This document shows, in pieces, positions 1 to 8,594 of a stretch of DNA of 64,000 bases. The notes beneath the pieces were generated by a model. It did not search any database. It had not been told where the DNA came from and saw nothing but the letters and a program-made list of their open reading frames with translations. The stretch is from Halopiger aswanensis. GTDB lineage: Archaea > Halobacteriota > Halobacteria > Halobacteriales > Natrialbaceae. The position numbers were made by a program, and so were the translations under genes. How positions within the stretch are numbered: the stretch's first letter is position 1; the number at the start of each line of letters is the position of its first letter. The DNA is taken from contig NZ_RAPO01000003.1 in assembly GCF_003610195.1 (NCBI RefSeq), forward strand, positions 620,001-684,000. The letters are read 5' to 3'.

Positions 1-97
1 GGCGTGTCCGACCCTCGAGCAAAAGTACGAACGCGAACAGTCCGAGTGCTAGACGTCGAGGGTGTCGCTTTTGTCGGTGCCGTCGCAACGAGCGTCC

Positions 98-754
98 ATG
101 ACGACGCTCGAGGCAGTTCGCGACCGCGCCCGGACGTACTTCGAGGATGCACCGCCGGCCCACGACTGGCACCACGTTCGGCGGGTCGGGGCGCTCGCCG
201 AGACGTTGATCGATCGCCACCCCGACGGGGACGCCGTCGACGAGCGCGTCGTTACCCTCGCCGTCTTCCTCCACGATATCGGCCGGGAGCGCGAGGACCG
301 CGGCGAGATCGACGACCACGCGACCTGGGGTGCGAGGGAGGCCGGCGACATCCTCGCGGACGTCGGCGTCGACGCGGAGACCGCCGAACGCGTCCAGCAC
401 TGCGTTCGCACCCACCGGTACTCGAACGCCCTCGAACCCGAGATGCTCGAGGCGAAACTCGTCTCGGACGCGGACAACTTAGACGCGCTCGGCGCGGTCG
501 GGCTCGCTCGCGTGTTCGCCCACGGCGGTGCGGTCGGCTCGCCGATTCACGCCAGGCGCGCCAGTAATGGTGCTGACGAACGGGCCGCCGACGTAGAGCC
601 GGCGGAGGCGCAGTACGACCACATTCACGAGAAGATCCTCGACCTTCCGGCGCGGATGTACACCGACCCCGGTCGGGAGCTCGCTGCGGACCGCGCAGCG
701 TTCGTCCGCGAGTACGTACAGCGGTTCGACGCCGAAGTGGCGGGCGAGCAGTAG
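98..754 (+). CDS. HD-domain phosphohydrolase
   Basis: A 218-residue soluble protein of the HD metal-dependent phosphohydrolase superfamily. The metal-site motifs are visible in order: a His pair near residue 25 (DWHHVRR), the HD pair at about 59-60 (FLHDIG), a further His near 74, and Asp residues near 124-126 (SDADNLDALG). The layout fits the small stand-alone HD hydrolases of the YedJ type; the substrate cannot be told from sequence. I start at the ATG at 98 because the 12 codons upstream are not part of the HD fold. The gene stands alone, with a short membrane-protein gene 108 bp downstream on the same strand. Confidence 0.82.
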   Translation: MTTLEAVRDRARTYFEDAPPAHDWHHVRRVGALAETLIDRHPDGDAVDERVVTLAVFLHDIGREREDRGEIDDHATWGAREAGDILADVGVDAETAERVQHCVRTHRYSNALEPEMLEAKLVSDADNLDALGAVGLARVFAHGGAVGSPIHARRASNGADERAADVEPAEAQYDHIHEKILDLPARMYTDPGRELAADRAAFVREYVQRFDAEVAGEQ

Positions 755-862
755 CGGGCCGAGGGTCGCTCGCGAGCAGTCGATACGTATCAAACAACAA
801 GAAACCCGCGGAGGATTTTTCCCGATCCCGTCGGTACTAGGACGATGCCGAGGTGAGAACGT

Positions 863-1117
863 ATGTACGAGAAACCCATCGGCAGTCCCCAACGGGATCC
901 GTTCGACGCCCTGGTCGACGTTCTCGCCGCGGCCAGCCGGTACGACCTCCTGCTCGGGGCCGTTCCGGTTGCGTTCGCGGTTGCACTGGTCGTCGCGACC
1001 GTGACGAGCGTGTCACTGGTCGAAGCGATGCTCGTCGCGGCGATCATCGGCGTGCTCGTCATCGTCGATGGCTGCTATCGTAACCCCCCGATCGACCGAG
1101 ACCAGGGGTCGACGTAG
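863..1117 (+). CDS. Small two-TM membrane protein
   Basis: An 84-residue protein of unknown function. A short polar N-terminus is followed by two hydrophobic segments, at roughly residues 28-47 and 51-67, and a short charged tail. It looks like a conserved small haloarchaeal membrane protein. There is no motif that suggests a role. Codon use matches the neighbouring genes, which supports it being real. Confidence 0.6.
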   Translation: MYEKPIGSPQRDPFDALVDVLAAASRYDLLLGAVPVAFAVALVVATVTSVSLVEAMLVAAIIGVLVIVDGCYRNPPIDRDQGST

Positions 1118-1235
1118 CGGTATCGACCACCAACCGCTTCCCAGCGCCGAGGACGTGCAACCGTTTTCCGATCCACTGGTTGCGATTTGCCCGGACGGAC
1201 CGGTCTCCGATCAATGGAATCACCGGTCTTGACAA

Positions 1236-1242
1236 GTTATTT
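1236..1242 (+). promoter_or_regulatory. TATA-like element before the short ORF and H-NOX gene
   Basis: The AT stretch GTTATTT sits in GC-rich surroundings and is centred about 27-30 bp before the ATG at 1269. This is the normal haloarchaeal TATA-to-start spacing. It predicts a transcript beginning at about 1266-1269, upstream of the H-NOX start at 1349. Confidence 0.4.
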
Positions 1243-1268
1243 GCCCGCTCGCTCCATTTTTCGTCGTA

Positions 1269-1346
1269 ATGTCGTCTGCGCTGAACGCACTCAGCGAGTC
1301 GAGCGGGGGCTCGCAGCAAGTGGGATGCTCCGTGGGGGGAGCCTGA
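1269..1346 (+). CDS. Short upstream ORF, 25 codons, before the H-NOX gene
   Basis: An ATG lies at the distance from the TATA-like element expected of a leaderless start. It opens a 25-residue Ser/Gly-rich reading frame starting MSSALNALSE and ending VGGA. The TGA stop lies two bases before the GTG of the H-NOX gene. It may be a leader peptide that couples translation, or simply a fortuitous frame in the 5' untranslated region. It has no recognisable domain; there is one Cys near its end. Nothing beyond position and spacing supports it. Confidence 0.35.
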   Translation: MSSALNALSESSGGSQQVGCSVGGA

Positions 1347-1348
1347 GC

Positions 1349-1906
1349 GTGCACGGAATCATCTTAAAGGGGCTCAAGGATTTCGTCACCGAAGAGTACG
1401 ACGAGGAGACCTGGACGGCACTCCACGAGGCCGCTGGGTTGCGAACGCGGCTGTACGTCCCCGTTACGGAGTACCCCGACGAGATCGTCCTCGAGTTGGT
1501 CGACGCGGCGACCGACCTGACCGGCCTCGAGGAGGAGGCGCTGCTGGCCGCGTTCGGTCGCTTCCTCGTGCCACACCTGCTCTCGACGTACGGCGTGCAC
1601 GTCGACCGCGAGTGGACCGGCCTCGAGTTGATCGCCAACGTCGAAACGTACATCCACGAGGCGTTGCGCGCGAAGCAAACCGGCGAGTTCACGCCGCCGG
1701 AACTGCGAACGCGCCGCGTCGACGACCGCCGGGTCGCGCTCGCCTACGAGTCCGATCGCGGCCTCTGTGCGCTCGCCCGGGGGCTCCTCGAGGGGATCGC
1801 GGACTACTACGACGAACCGCTGCACATCGAACAGCGCCGCTGTATGCACGAGGGGGCGGACTGCTGTGTCTTCGTAGTGACGCGCCGACGAGCGGACGGC
1901 GCTTAG
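1349..1906 (+). CDS. H-NOX (haem NO-binding) sensor protein
   Basis: A 185-residue stand-alone H-NOX protein, close to the usual size of bacterial H-NOX sensors. It opens with the typical MHGIILKGLKDFV strand/helix. The predicted proximal haem ligand is His103 (ETYIHEAL). The conserved prolines TPP are at 115-117. The YxSxR haem-propionate motif is Tyr133-Ser135-Arg137, followed by the family's C-terminal segment (RRCMHEGADCCVFVV). The distal position that carries a Tyr in O2-binding members appears to be Leu142, which suggests NO rather than O2 binding. The GTG start matches the family N-terminus; the frame stays open upstream, but that part is not H-NOX. A GGGGAG Shine-Dalgarno-like stretch lies about 7 bases before the GTG. 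No histidine kinase or cyclase is adjacent, so the output partner is unknown. Confidence 0.85.
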   Translation: MHGIILKGLKDFVTEEYDEETWTALHEAAGLRTRLYVPVTEYPDEIVLELVDAATDLTGLEEEALLAAFGRFLVPHLLSTYGVHVDREWTGLELIANVETYIHEALRAKQTGEFTPPELRTRRVDDRRVALAYESDRGLCALARGLLEGIADYYDEPLHIEQRRCMHEGADCCVFVVTRRRADGA

Positions 1907-2017
1907 GCTGTTTGACGGCGACCGGATCCGAACCGGTCGTCCGTCCGGGGCGACGGACGCCGCCGACCGCCCCGGTCGGAACCCTTTTCGGTCGACCCAC
2001 CGTACCTGTGTGTAACG

Positions 2018-2449
2018 ATGGGACTGGGCTCCGATATGTACCGACAGCAGATCCTCGATCACTACAAGAACCCCCGCAACTACGGGGAACTCGAGGATCC
2101 CACGTTTACCCACGTCGGCGAGAACCCGATGTGTGGCGACGAGATTCGGATGGACGTCAAACTCGACGGCACCGTCGACGACGACGACGCGACCATCGAG
2201 CGGGTCGCGTTCTCCGGCGACGGCTGCGCGATCAGCCAGGCCTCCGCGAGCATGCTCTCGAAGGAACTCCAGGGGATGACCCTCGGCGAACTCCTCGAGA
2301 TGGACCGCGACGACATCATCGACATGCTCGGCGTCGACATCTCCCCGATGCGCGTCAAGTGCGCGGTGCTGGCCGAGAAGGTCGCACAGGACGGCGCCGA
2401 GATCGAGCGCGGCGAACTCGAGGTCGACAAGACGACGACCGAAGACTAA
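2018..2449 (+). CDS. sufU: SufU/IscU-type Fe-S cluster scaffold protein
   Basis: A 143-residue protein of the NifU N-terminal/IscU fold, which assembles iron-sulfur clusters and passes them to apoproteins. The three conserved Cys motifs are present: NPMCGD, GDGCAIS and VKCAVLAE. The insertion between the second and third Cys and the DHYKNPRNYG N-terminus are typical of the SufU type. No suf or isc genes are adjacent, so it is transcribed apart from any sufBCD operon. A TATA-like element is not obvious, and the start is chosen from the family N-terminus (MGLGSDMYRQ). Confidence 0.88.
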   Translation: MGLGSDMYRQQILDHYKNPRNYGELEDPTFTHVGENPMCGDEIRMDVKLDGTVDDDDATIERVAFSGDGCAISQASASMLSKELQGMTLGELLEMDRDDIIDMLGVDISPMRVKCAVLAEKVAQDGAEIERGELEVDKTTTED

Positions 2450-2536
2450 CGGAGTACCGCACCCGCTTCGCGACGCCCAGCGAGTTCCGAACCATCCGGC
2501 GACGATGACGATTCTTCTTCCCGCGCCGTCCTAACC

Positions 2537-3334
2537 GTGACCGACGACAGCGAGCAGCGGGTCGACCCGACTCACGAACTCGTCGTCAGGACCGCGGCGC
2601 TCGAGGGCGACGACCGCTCCCTCGCGATGGCCGCAATCGACGCTGCAGCAGTGTCGGCGGACCGCTGCCGACTCCGTCTCGACGATGAGACCTTCGCGGC
2701 CGAGTATCCGGCCCGAACGGCACGCCTCCGCGACGCGTTCGAGTGCGTTCGAACGGACGGGTCGCTCGCGACGTACCGGGCGTCCGCCACCGACGACGCG
2801 CTCGAGATCGTCCGCTCGCTGCTGACCGTCCCGTCCTGGCACGGCCACGTCGCGCTCGAAACCGTTCGGCTCGAGCGCGATGGAGTGCCGTTTCTCTACT
2901 ACAATCCCGACCACCGCCGGTTCGACCTCGACGGCGACGCGGCACCCACCGCGATCGACGCGGTCGCGACCGCACTCGAGGAGGAACCGGCGGGCATCGT
3001 CTCGACCGAGCCCCGACAGTGGACCGCCGACGGCGCGTCGTTCGAACTCGTCGGTGGGAGTCTCTGCTACGAGACGGACGGACCGCTCGGGACCTCGAGT
3101 CGGGCGTGCTTCCGGTGTTCGCGATTGGCGGGGATCGACGTCGATGCAGATCGTCAGCGAATCTTCCTCGACTGGACCGACCCGCCGGACGCCCCGCGGC
3201 CGATCGCCGCGATCGGCAAGTTCCTCGAGGGGCTCGGCCCCGAGCGACCGACGACGATGCACGTCGATACTCGGGACGGACTCGAGACGGCACGCGAAGG
3301 ACTCACGGATCTCCTCGAAGCGATCGAAGAATAA
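2537..3334 (+). CDS. Conserved hypothetical protein
   Basis: A 265-residue acidic soluble protein starting at GTG. I do not recognise a domain. It contains several short hydrophobic strands and isolated Cys residues, including CFRCSRL near residue 192, which is too sparse to call a zinc site. Codon bias and amino-acid composition match genuine haloarchaeal genes. It converges on radA, with the two stop codons about 48 bp apart. Confidence 0.7.
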   Translation: MTDDSEQRVDPTHELVVRTAALEGDDRSLAMAAIDAAAVSADRCRLRLDDETFAAEYPARTARLRDAFECVRTDGSLATYRASATDDALEIVRSLLTVPSWHGHVALETVRLERDGVPFLYYNPDHRRFDLDGDAAPTAIDAVATALEEEPAGIVSTEPRQWTADGASFELVGGSLCYETDGPLGTSSRACFRCSRLAGIDVDADRQRIFLDWTDPPDAPRPIAAIGKFLEGLGPERPTTMHVDTRDGLETAREGLTDLLEAIEE

Positions 3335-3382
3335 AATTCGACGACTCGCGCTGCGGTGACTCGAGCGGCGTCCTTCTCGTCG

Positions 3383-4414
3383 TTACTCGGGCTTCAGACC
3401 GCCGTCCTCGACGCGCATGACGGCCTCGCCGTCGGCGAGGTTCGGCGCGTCGACCAGCCGGACGATCCGCTTGTCGCCTTTCGACTTCCGGAGGTAGATA
3501 CGGAAGGTGGACTTGTGGCCGAGGATGTTACCACCGATCGGCTGAGTCGGGTCGCCGAAGAACGAGTCGGGGTTCGACGCGACCTGGTTCGTGACGATGA
3601 CGGCGGTGTTGTAGAGGTTGCCGACCTTGTCGAGGTCGTGCAGGTGCTTGTTGAGCTTCTGCTGTCGGTCCGCGAGTTCGCCACGACCGACGTACTCGGC
3701 GCGGAAGTGAGCCGTCAGGGAGTCGACCGCGAGCAGGCGGATCGGATACTCCGAGTCCTCGTACTCGCTTGCGAGTTCCTGGGCCTTCTCGGCCAGCAGC
3801 ATCTGGTGGTTGGAGTTGAACGCCTTCGCGACGTGGATCTTCTCGAGGATGGCGTCGACGAGTTCGTCGAGCGCTTCTTCGTCGTCGGCCGAGCCTTCGA
3901 TCTCGCGGTCCTCGAGGGTGGCCTCGATGACGTCGTCCGGGAGGCCCCGAACCATGTCGTCGATCCGCTCGGGGCGGAACGTGTCCTCGCTGTCGATGAA
4001 CATCGCGCTGCCGTGGAGGCCGCCGACTTCCTTGGGAAGCTGGACGTTGACGGCCATCTGGTGGGTAACCTGGGACTTCCCGGAGCCGAACTCACCGTAG
4101 ACTTCGGTGATCGACTGGGTCTCGATCCCGCCGCCGAGCAGGTCGTCGACCTCGTCGATATGCCAGCTCAGTTTGCCGATCTTGTTCCGTCGCTCGAGGA
4201 CGGTCGAGCCGGTCTCGAAGCCGCCGACGTCGGCGGCGTCGCGGGCGGCGTTGACGATGTCCGCGGCGGTGGATTCGCCGACGTCGGCCGTGTTCGACAG
4301 TTCGGAGGGGGAAGCGACGGCGAGACTCTGGAAGGAGTCGAAGCCTGCATCCTGGAGTTTCTCTGCGGTTGCCGGTCCAACGCCGGGGAGCGTCTCGAGG
4401 TCTGCGTCGGGCAT
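3383..4414 (-). CDS. radA: DNA repair and recombination protein RadA
   Basis: A 343-residue archaeal RecA/Rad51-family recombinase that forms filaments on single-stranded DNA and performs strand exchange in homologous repair. An N-terminal helix-hairpin-helix DNA-binding segment ([12 protein letters not shown]) is followed by the ATPase core with Walker [10 protein letters not shown], a Walker B-like strand LLAVDSL, and the conserved VTNQV and PIGGN segments. Length is typical for RadA and there is no intein. The start ATG gives the canonical [12 protein letters not shown]-terminus, and a TATA element (GTTTAT on the minus strand at 4440-4445) lies about 27 bp upstream, indicating a leaderless mRNA. 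Confidence 0.97.
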   Translation of the reverse strand: MPDADLETLPGVGPATAEKLQDAGFDSFQSLAVASPSELSNTADVGESTAADIVNAARDAADVGGFETGSTVLERRNKIGKLSWHIDEVDDLLGGGIETQSITEVYGEFGSGKSQVTHQMAVNVQLPKEVGGLHGSAMFIDSEDTFRPERIDDMVRGLPDDVIEATLEDREIEGSADDEEALDELVDAILEKIHVAKAFNSNHQMLLAEKAQELASEYEDSEYPIRLLAVDSLTAHFRAEYVGRGELADRQQKLNKHLHDLDKVGNLYNTAVIVTNQVASNPDSFFGDPTQPIGGNILGHKSTFRIYLRKSKGDKRIVRLVDAPNLADGEAVMRVEDGGLKPE

Positions 4415-4439
4415 ACTCCCTCGTTGTGCCCCACCCCCC

Positions 4440-4445
4440 ATAAAC
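4440..4445 (-). promoter_or_regulatory. radA TATA element
   Basis: GTTTAT on the minus strand is centred about 28 bp before the radA ATG at 4414. It predicts initiation at or next to the start codon. Confidence 0.55.
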
Positions 4446-4608
4446 CCTCGTTAACAGGAGAGTGAAAGTGAAAGTGGGGGAGGGCGGGAGGGTACTCGAA
4501 GAGATGACAGCAGGTTTACGTGGGAAGCCGAGCGCGACCGATACGTCTCGAGAACAGTGCGACGCAGCGGCGAAAGCGCAGATGGGGCGGCTTTCTCGTC
4601 GACACCAG

Positions 4609-5712
4609 TCAGGGCCGCGGCTCGCCGGGGGTCCACGTCAGGCAGGTAAGGGTTCCGTCGTCATCGCCGACGTACAGCCGCTCACGGCCGACTGCAGGCG
4701 CGTGCGAGACCCCGCCCTCGAGCGTGCGGTGCCAGAGGTGCGAACAGTCGTCGGCGACGTCGAGTCCGTAGACTGAGCCGGTCTCGTCGGCGACGCAGAC
4801 GACGTCGCCGATGACTACGGGGCTCGCCCGAACCGGCCCGTCCAGCGGGACGCCTTGCTTCGAGAAGAGCCAGCCGCGAAGCTTGCGCCGGCCGAAGGTC
4901 GTGTCGGTGACGTGGAGGTAGCCGTCGGCGGCCCCGACGAACGTCGTCTCCGCGTCGGGCAGCACCGTCGGCGACGACGCGAACGGGTCGTCGATCTCGT
5001 AGGAGAACCACGGCTGGCCCGAGTCGGCGTCCATCGCGAGGAGCGTGCCGGACTCGTCGGCGACGTAGACGAGGTCGTCCGCGACCGTCGGCCCCGCGAC
5101 TGCGGGTCCGTCCGCGGGCGTCGTCCAGGCTTCCTCGCCGGACTCGGCCTCGAGACAGATCACGGCCTCGCCCGCAGTGGCGACGTACACGCGCGGACCG
5201 GCCCACGCTCGGTCGTCGGCGATGGCCGGACAGCCGACGACTCGCGTTTTGGTCTCGTGAGTCCAGGCGGGTTCTCCCGTCTCGGCGACGAGCGCGGTGA
5301 CGCCGGCCGCGTGCCCAACGTAGAGCCGGTCACCGCCCCCGGATAGCGCGATCGCGGTCGGCTCCGTGCCTTGCAGTTCCGTTCGCCACACCGGATCGCC
5401 GGTCGCGCGATCGACCGCGCGGACGGTACCGTCCGCGCTGGTGAACGCCACCCGGTCGCGCGTCGCAACTGGCGCTTCGTCGGTTGCAACCTGTGTTTCG
5501 ACAGTCCAGCGTTGCCGGCCAGTCTCGCGGTCGACCGCGGTGAGCGCGCCGCGCTCGGTGCCCGCATAGACCGTCTCGTGATCCAGCACCGGCGGCCCGA
5601 CCGGCGCGGCGAGGTCGACAGACCACGCCTCCTCGAGTCGGACTGGTCCCTCGAGATCGCGTCGAAGACCGCCGTTTTGCGGATCTCCCTTGAACTGATT
5701 CCACTCGGTCAC
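4609..5712 (-). CDS. PQQ-like beta-propeller repeat protein
   Basis: A 367-residue protein built of repeated propeller blades with the pattern VYAGTERGALTAVDRETGRQRW, which recurs with variations such as VYVADESGTLLAMDADSG and LYVGDDDGTLTCL. This is the PQQ-dependent dehydrogenase/BamB-like WD-type fold. It lacks the catalytic residues of an alcohol dehydrogenase and has no signal peptide from the chosen start, so it is probably a cytoplasmic scaffold or binding protein. I choose the GTG at 5712 because the upstream in-frame extension is not propeller-like, and a TATA element (AATTATG, minus strand, 5738-5744) sits 28 bp before it. Confidence 0.78.
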   Translation of the reverse strand: MTEWNQFKGDPQNGGLRRDLEGPVRLEEAWSVDLAAPVGPPVLDHETVYAGTERGALTAVDRETGRQRWTVETQVATDEAPVATRDRVAFTSADGTVRAVDRATGDPVWRTELQGTEPTAIALSGGGDRLYVGHAAGVTALVAETGEPAWTHETKTRVVGCPAIADDRAWAGPRVYVATAGEAVICLEAESGEEAWTTPADGPAVAGPTVADDLVYVADESGTLLAMDADSGQPWFSYEIDDPFASSPTVLPDAETTFVGAADGYLHVTDTTFGRRKLRGWLFSKQGVPLDGPVRASPVVIGDVVCVADETGSVYGLDVADDCSHLWHRTLEGGVSHAPAVGRERLYVGDDDGTLTCLTWTPGEPRP

Positions 5713-5968
5713 TGCTGTCGGATACCGAGCCCACCCCCATAATTGGTGTGACCGTGTTCGACGAGCGAATGCGGACGGGAAGCCAGTATCGTCAGTGATA
5801 CCGCTTCGCGTCGCTGTCGAGGGGTAGAAACGGCAGGAGAAGGGCAACTGTGTATGGCGCAGTTGTGATGATGTGGCGTCCTGCCGACACCCGTTCTCGG
5901 TGCGTCGAAGGGATAGCAGTGTTGCCAACAGAATTTGGCGCAGGCGGTCAGCGCGGGGGCAAGACTAC

Positions 5969-6577
5969 CTACTCCCAGGGATGGGTCCCCCGCTCGCTGG
6001 GCCAGAGGGGATACCAGTACTCCTTCTCGCGTTCGATCTCGAGTTCGCCGTCCAGCGCCGACTCGAGTTTGAACTCCGCGCTCGAGTCCCGCTCGCGACC
6101 GGACCGGGGCGCGAAGGGGTAGTAGGCGCCGCGGCGGAACGAGTAGATCCAGTAGGCGGGGTCGCCGTTGCGGTCTTCGTAGCCGAAGACGGCCGCCAGC
6201 AGCCGCGAGCCGTAGCCGCGCTCGATGAACGTGTCCGCGGCGAAGTGCATGCTCGTAATGAGGTCCTCGGGATCGTCGTCCTCGAGGATCACCCAGTGGT
6301 AGCCGTGGTCGTCCTTCGAGACCGAGAACTCGGTGCCGGTCTCCTCCTGGCCGGCCTCGAGGATGGCGACGACCTCGTCGACGGTTTCGCTGAAGCTGTG
6401 CGAGTCGACGCCGGAGAAACAGAGGGCGCCGATATCGAGCGACTCGTACCCCAAGTCCGCTTCCATCGTCAGGTAGGCGGTGCTCATCCCGAACAGGTCG
6501 TCGGGGTCGGCGTCGCGCCGAGCGTCGGTTTCGGCGCGCAACCCGAGGGCGGCGCGGAGTCCGTCCAGCAGTCCCAT
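5969..6577 (-). CDS. PspA-associated protein PspAB-like
   Basis: A 202-residue acidic protein opening MGLLDGLRAALGLRAETDA. It resembles the haloarchaeal proteins annotated as PspA-associated protein PspAB, thought to act with the PspA/ESCRT-III-like membrane stress system. It contains the characteristic DDLFGMSTAYLTMEADLGY segment near residues 30-50 and no membrane segments. No pspA gene is nearby. The start ATG at 6577 gives the conserved N-terminus; an ATG eight codons upstream is less likely. The family identification is from memory of the sequence pattern. Confidence 0.7.
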   Translation of the reverse strand: MGLLDGLRAALGLRAETDARRDADPDDLFGMSTAYLTMEADLGYESLDIGALCFSGVDSHSFSETVDEVVAILEAGQEETGTEFSVSKDDHGYHWVILEDDDPEDLITSMHFAADTFIERGYGSRLLAAVFGYEDRNGDPAYWIYSFRRGAYYPFAPRSGRERDSSAEFKLESALDGELEIEREKEYWYPLWPSERGTHPWE

Positions 6578-6794
6578 ACCCGGTCTAGGGACGGCGATCA
6601 TTTAGTCTGTTAGTATCGCCGAAGCGACTGCTCGAGCGGCGCATCTCGGACCCTTTCTCGAGCCCGTCTTCGATCGGACCGAAAGCCAGAATTTCAGGTC
6701 AAACTGGGGGTAGCACGCCCGTTATAGTGCTCGAGCCCCTACGAGTGTTGAATAGCTCGTCGATCGATTCCGTCAGTTCACCCCTGATGCATCC

Positions 6795-7424
6795 ATGAAA
6801 ACAACAGCATCACCGAAAGCACCGCTTCCCGTTCCGACTCCCGACCACTTAGAGGAGCGCTCGCTGCGCGCCCGGATCGAACCGATGTCCGTGCTCGCGC
6901 TGGGCGACGGCCTTTACGAGGTCGAATCAGGCAGCGAGAGCACCTATCTCGTCGATCTCGGGGCGGGCCGCTGTACCTGTCCGGATCACGTCTTCCGCGA
7001 CGCTCGCTGCAAGCACATCCGTCGCGTCGCGATCGAGATCACGGAGGGTCGCACCCCGCCGCCGGGTGAAATCGCCGTCGAGTGTCACGACTGCGGCGAG
7101 ACGCTCTTCGTAGATGAGGACGCCACCGAACCGTGCTACTGCGACGACCACGAACTCCGGCCGGGCGATACGGCCCGCGACCGCGAAACGGGCGATCGAC
7201 TCACCGTCGTCGACGTCTCCGACTACCGCGCCGACGCGGTCGAGATCGGGACGACCGGCGACACGGTCGCCGAGTACGCGACCAACGCAGACTACGAGCC
7301 CGACGTGCCCGTCGTCGGTGCGGTCTACCCCCACGCAAGCGTCAAACCCAACGGCGTCGTCCCCTCGTCGCTGAAGGTCTACGTCTTCCCGCGGACGCGC
7401 CTCGAGAAGGTCACCGCCGACTAA
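6795..7424 (+). CDS. SWIM-type zinc finger protein
   Basis: A 209-residue protein with a SWIM zinc finger near residues 55-75 (CTCPDHVFRDARCKH, the CxCx(n)CxH pattern). A second set of Cys residues follows (CHDCGETLF and CYCDDH, about residues 96-117), which may bind another zinc. The C-terminal half is an acidic beta-rich domain of unknown role. SWIM domains bind DNA or proteins and are common as small stand-alone proteins in haloarchaea. A TATA-like GTTATAGT lies at about 6720-6728. Confidence 0.8.
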   Translation: MKTTASPKAPLPVPTPDHLEERSLRARIEPMSVLALGDGLYEVESGSESTYLVDLGAGRCTCPDHVFRDARCKHIRRVAIEITEGRTPPPGEIAVECHDCGETLFVDEDATEPCYCDDHELRPGDTARDRETGDRLTVVDVSDYRADAVEIGTTGDTVAEYATNADYEPDVPVVGAVYPHASVKPNGVVPSSLKVYVFPRTRLEKVTAD

Positions 7425-7493
7425 GCCCGCGACGCGTCCCCGGCCGCTCGGCCCGAACGAACGCTTTTCTCGCCGCCTGCCGTCCGTTCTCCT

Positions 7494-7970
7494 ATGTCGA
7501 CTCGAGACGGCGACGACGCGTCGGCCCGGAGCACGCGACTCGAGCGCTTCAAAGGCGCGTTCTGGGAACGCCACGCGAACCCGAAAAGCGGCTGGTCGCG
7601 GGTGCTGCTCGGCCTGTTCGTGCCGGTCGCGCTCTACCGACGGGACTGGCGCTTGCTCGGTGCGGTAGCGGCCGGCCTCGCGGTCAACCCGATCTTCTTC
7701 GCCAGACCGAATCCGGACACGGAGAGCTGGATGACCCGGGGCGTCCGGGCCGAACGGTGGTGGATCGACGGCGAGAACGGCACGGTCGGCCTCGACTGGC
7801 CGAACGTCCTCAACGCGGCGAACGTGCCGCTGTACGGCTACGCCCTGTACGCGGCGTACAAACGTCGCCCGATTCGTGCGGCCGTCACCTACGCCCTCTC
7901 GATGGCCTGCAAGTTCGCGTGGATCGAAGCGATCGCGCGGCGGTACGACCGCCGCGACGATGCGGTATAA
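7494..7970 (+). CDS. Conserved membrane protein, DUF6653-like
   Basis: A 158-residue protein with an N-terminal amphipathic segment (FKGAFWERHANPKSGWSRVLLG) followed by hydrophobic stretches at about residues 38-66 and a more weakly hydrophobic C-terminal pair. The HANPxSGWSR pattern is what I recall for the DUF6653 family of haloarchaeal membrane proteins. No enzymatic motif is visible. It converges on hjc with only 15 bp between the two stop codons. Confidence 0.68.
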   Translation: MSTRDGDDASARSTRLERFKGAFWERHANPKSGWSRVLLGLFVPVALYRRDWRLLGAVAAGLAVNPIFFARPNPDTESWMTRGVRAERWWIDGENGTVGLDWPNVLNAANVPLYGYALYAAYKRRPIRAAVTYALSMACKFAWIEAIARRYDRRDDAV

Positions 7971-7985
7971 CGCCCTTCTTTCCCG

Positions 7986-8507
7986 CTATTCGAGCGCCTC
8001 GGCCGCCTCCTCGACGTCTATCACGCCCTGCTTGACGGCGTTGAGTACGCGAAGCACGTCCTCGTCCGGGCCGTCGTCCTCGTCGTCGCCGACCTCCTCG
8101 AGGGTGACCTTCTCGGACTCCCCGACGAACTCGGCGAAGTCGGTGCCGTCGGCGACGGCCGTCTCCTTCTTGACGCGGTAGTTGCCGCCGTCGGTGACGT
8201 AGAGGTCGCCGGGGTGGAAGAAGTACCAGTCCTCGCGGTCGAAGCGGACGCCGATGCGGGGTTTCGCGCCGAAATTTTGCGCGAAGTAGATCAGCGCTTC
8301 CACTTCTTCGCCGGTGAGGTAGATGGGGTCGCCGGAGCTCGATTTCGCCTCGATCGCGTAGAACTGCTCGCCGTCGCCGGCGAGCACGTCGGGGAGTTCG
8401 CGTTCGGTCGCCGAACCGCTCGCGGGGGCGCGCATCACCGCGAAGCCGGCCTCGTCGAGTTCGTTGACGAGTTCGCGTTCGCGACGGTCACCCTTCGCCT
8501 GGGACAT
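7986..8507 (-). CDS. hjc: Holliday junction resolvase Hjc
   Basis: A 173-residue archaeal structure-specific endonuclease that cleaves four-way junctions in recombination, functionally linked to RadA about 3.6 kb away. Nuclease-fold catalytic residues are visible: the first Glu in GDRRERELV, Asp in ELPDVLAG and the ExK pair in YAIEAKSSS, plus the conserved Ser/Gly loop [10 protein letters not shown]. It is longer than minimal Hjc (about 120-130 residues) owing to an acidic C-terminal tail rich in Asp and Glu. The ATG at 8507 gives the family N-terminus, with a TATA element (TTTATTA) 28 bp upstream. Confidence 0.92.
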   Translation of the reverse strand: MSQAKGDRRERELVNELDEAGFAVMRAPASGSATERELPDVLAGDGEQFYAIEAKSSSGDPIYLTGEEVEALIYFAQNFGAKPRIGVRFDREDWYFFHPGDLYVTDGGNYRVKKETAVADGTDFAEFVGESEKVTLEEVGDDEDDGPDEDVLRVLNAVKQGVIDVEEAAEALE

Positions 8508-8530
8508 ACGGGCCTCTCTTCCGCGGGCGA

Positions 8531-8537
8531 TAATAAA
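8531..8537 (-). promoter_or_regulatory. hjc TATA element
   Basis: TTTATTA on the minus strand is centred 27 bp before the hjc ATG, which supports the shorter start and a leaderless transcript. Confidence 0.55.
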
Positions 8538-8594
8538 GGACCGGACGCCGTCGGATGGCGCGGTGAAAGTGGTCGCCGCCGTCACAGTCGACGA

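Noticed and set aside
1187-1348. A longer H-NOX starting at the ATG at 1187
   Set aside because: The extra 54 residues precede the universal H-NOX N-terminus and the region contains a TATA-like element.
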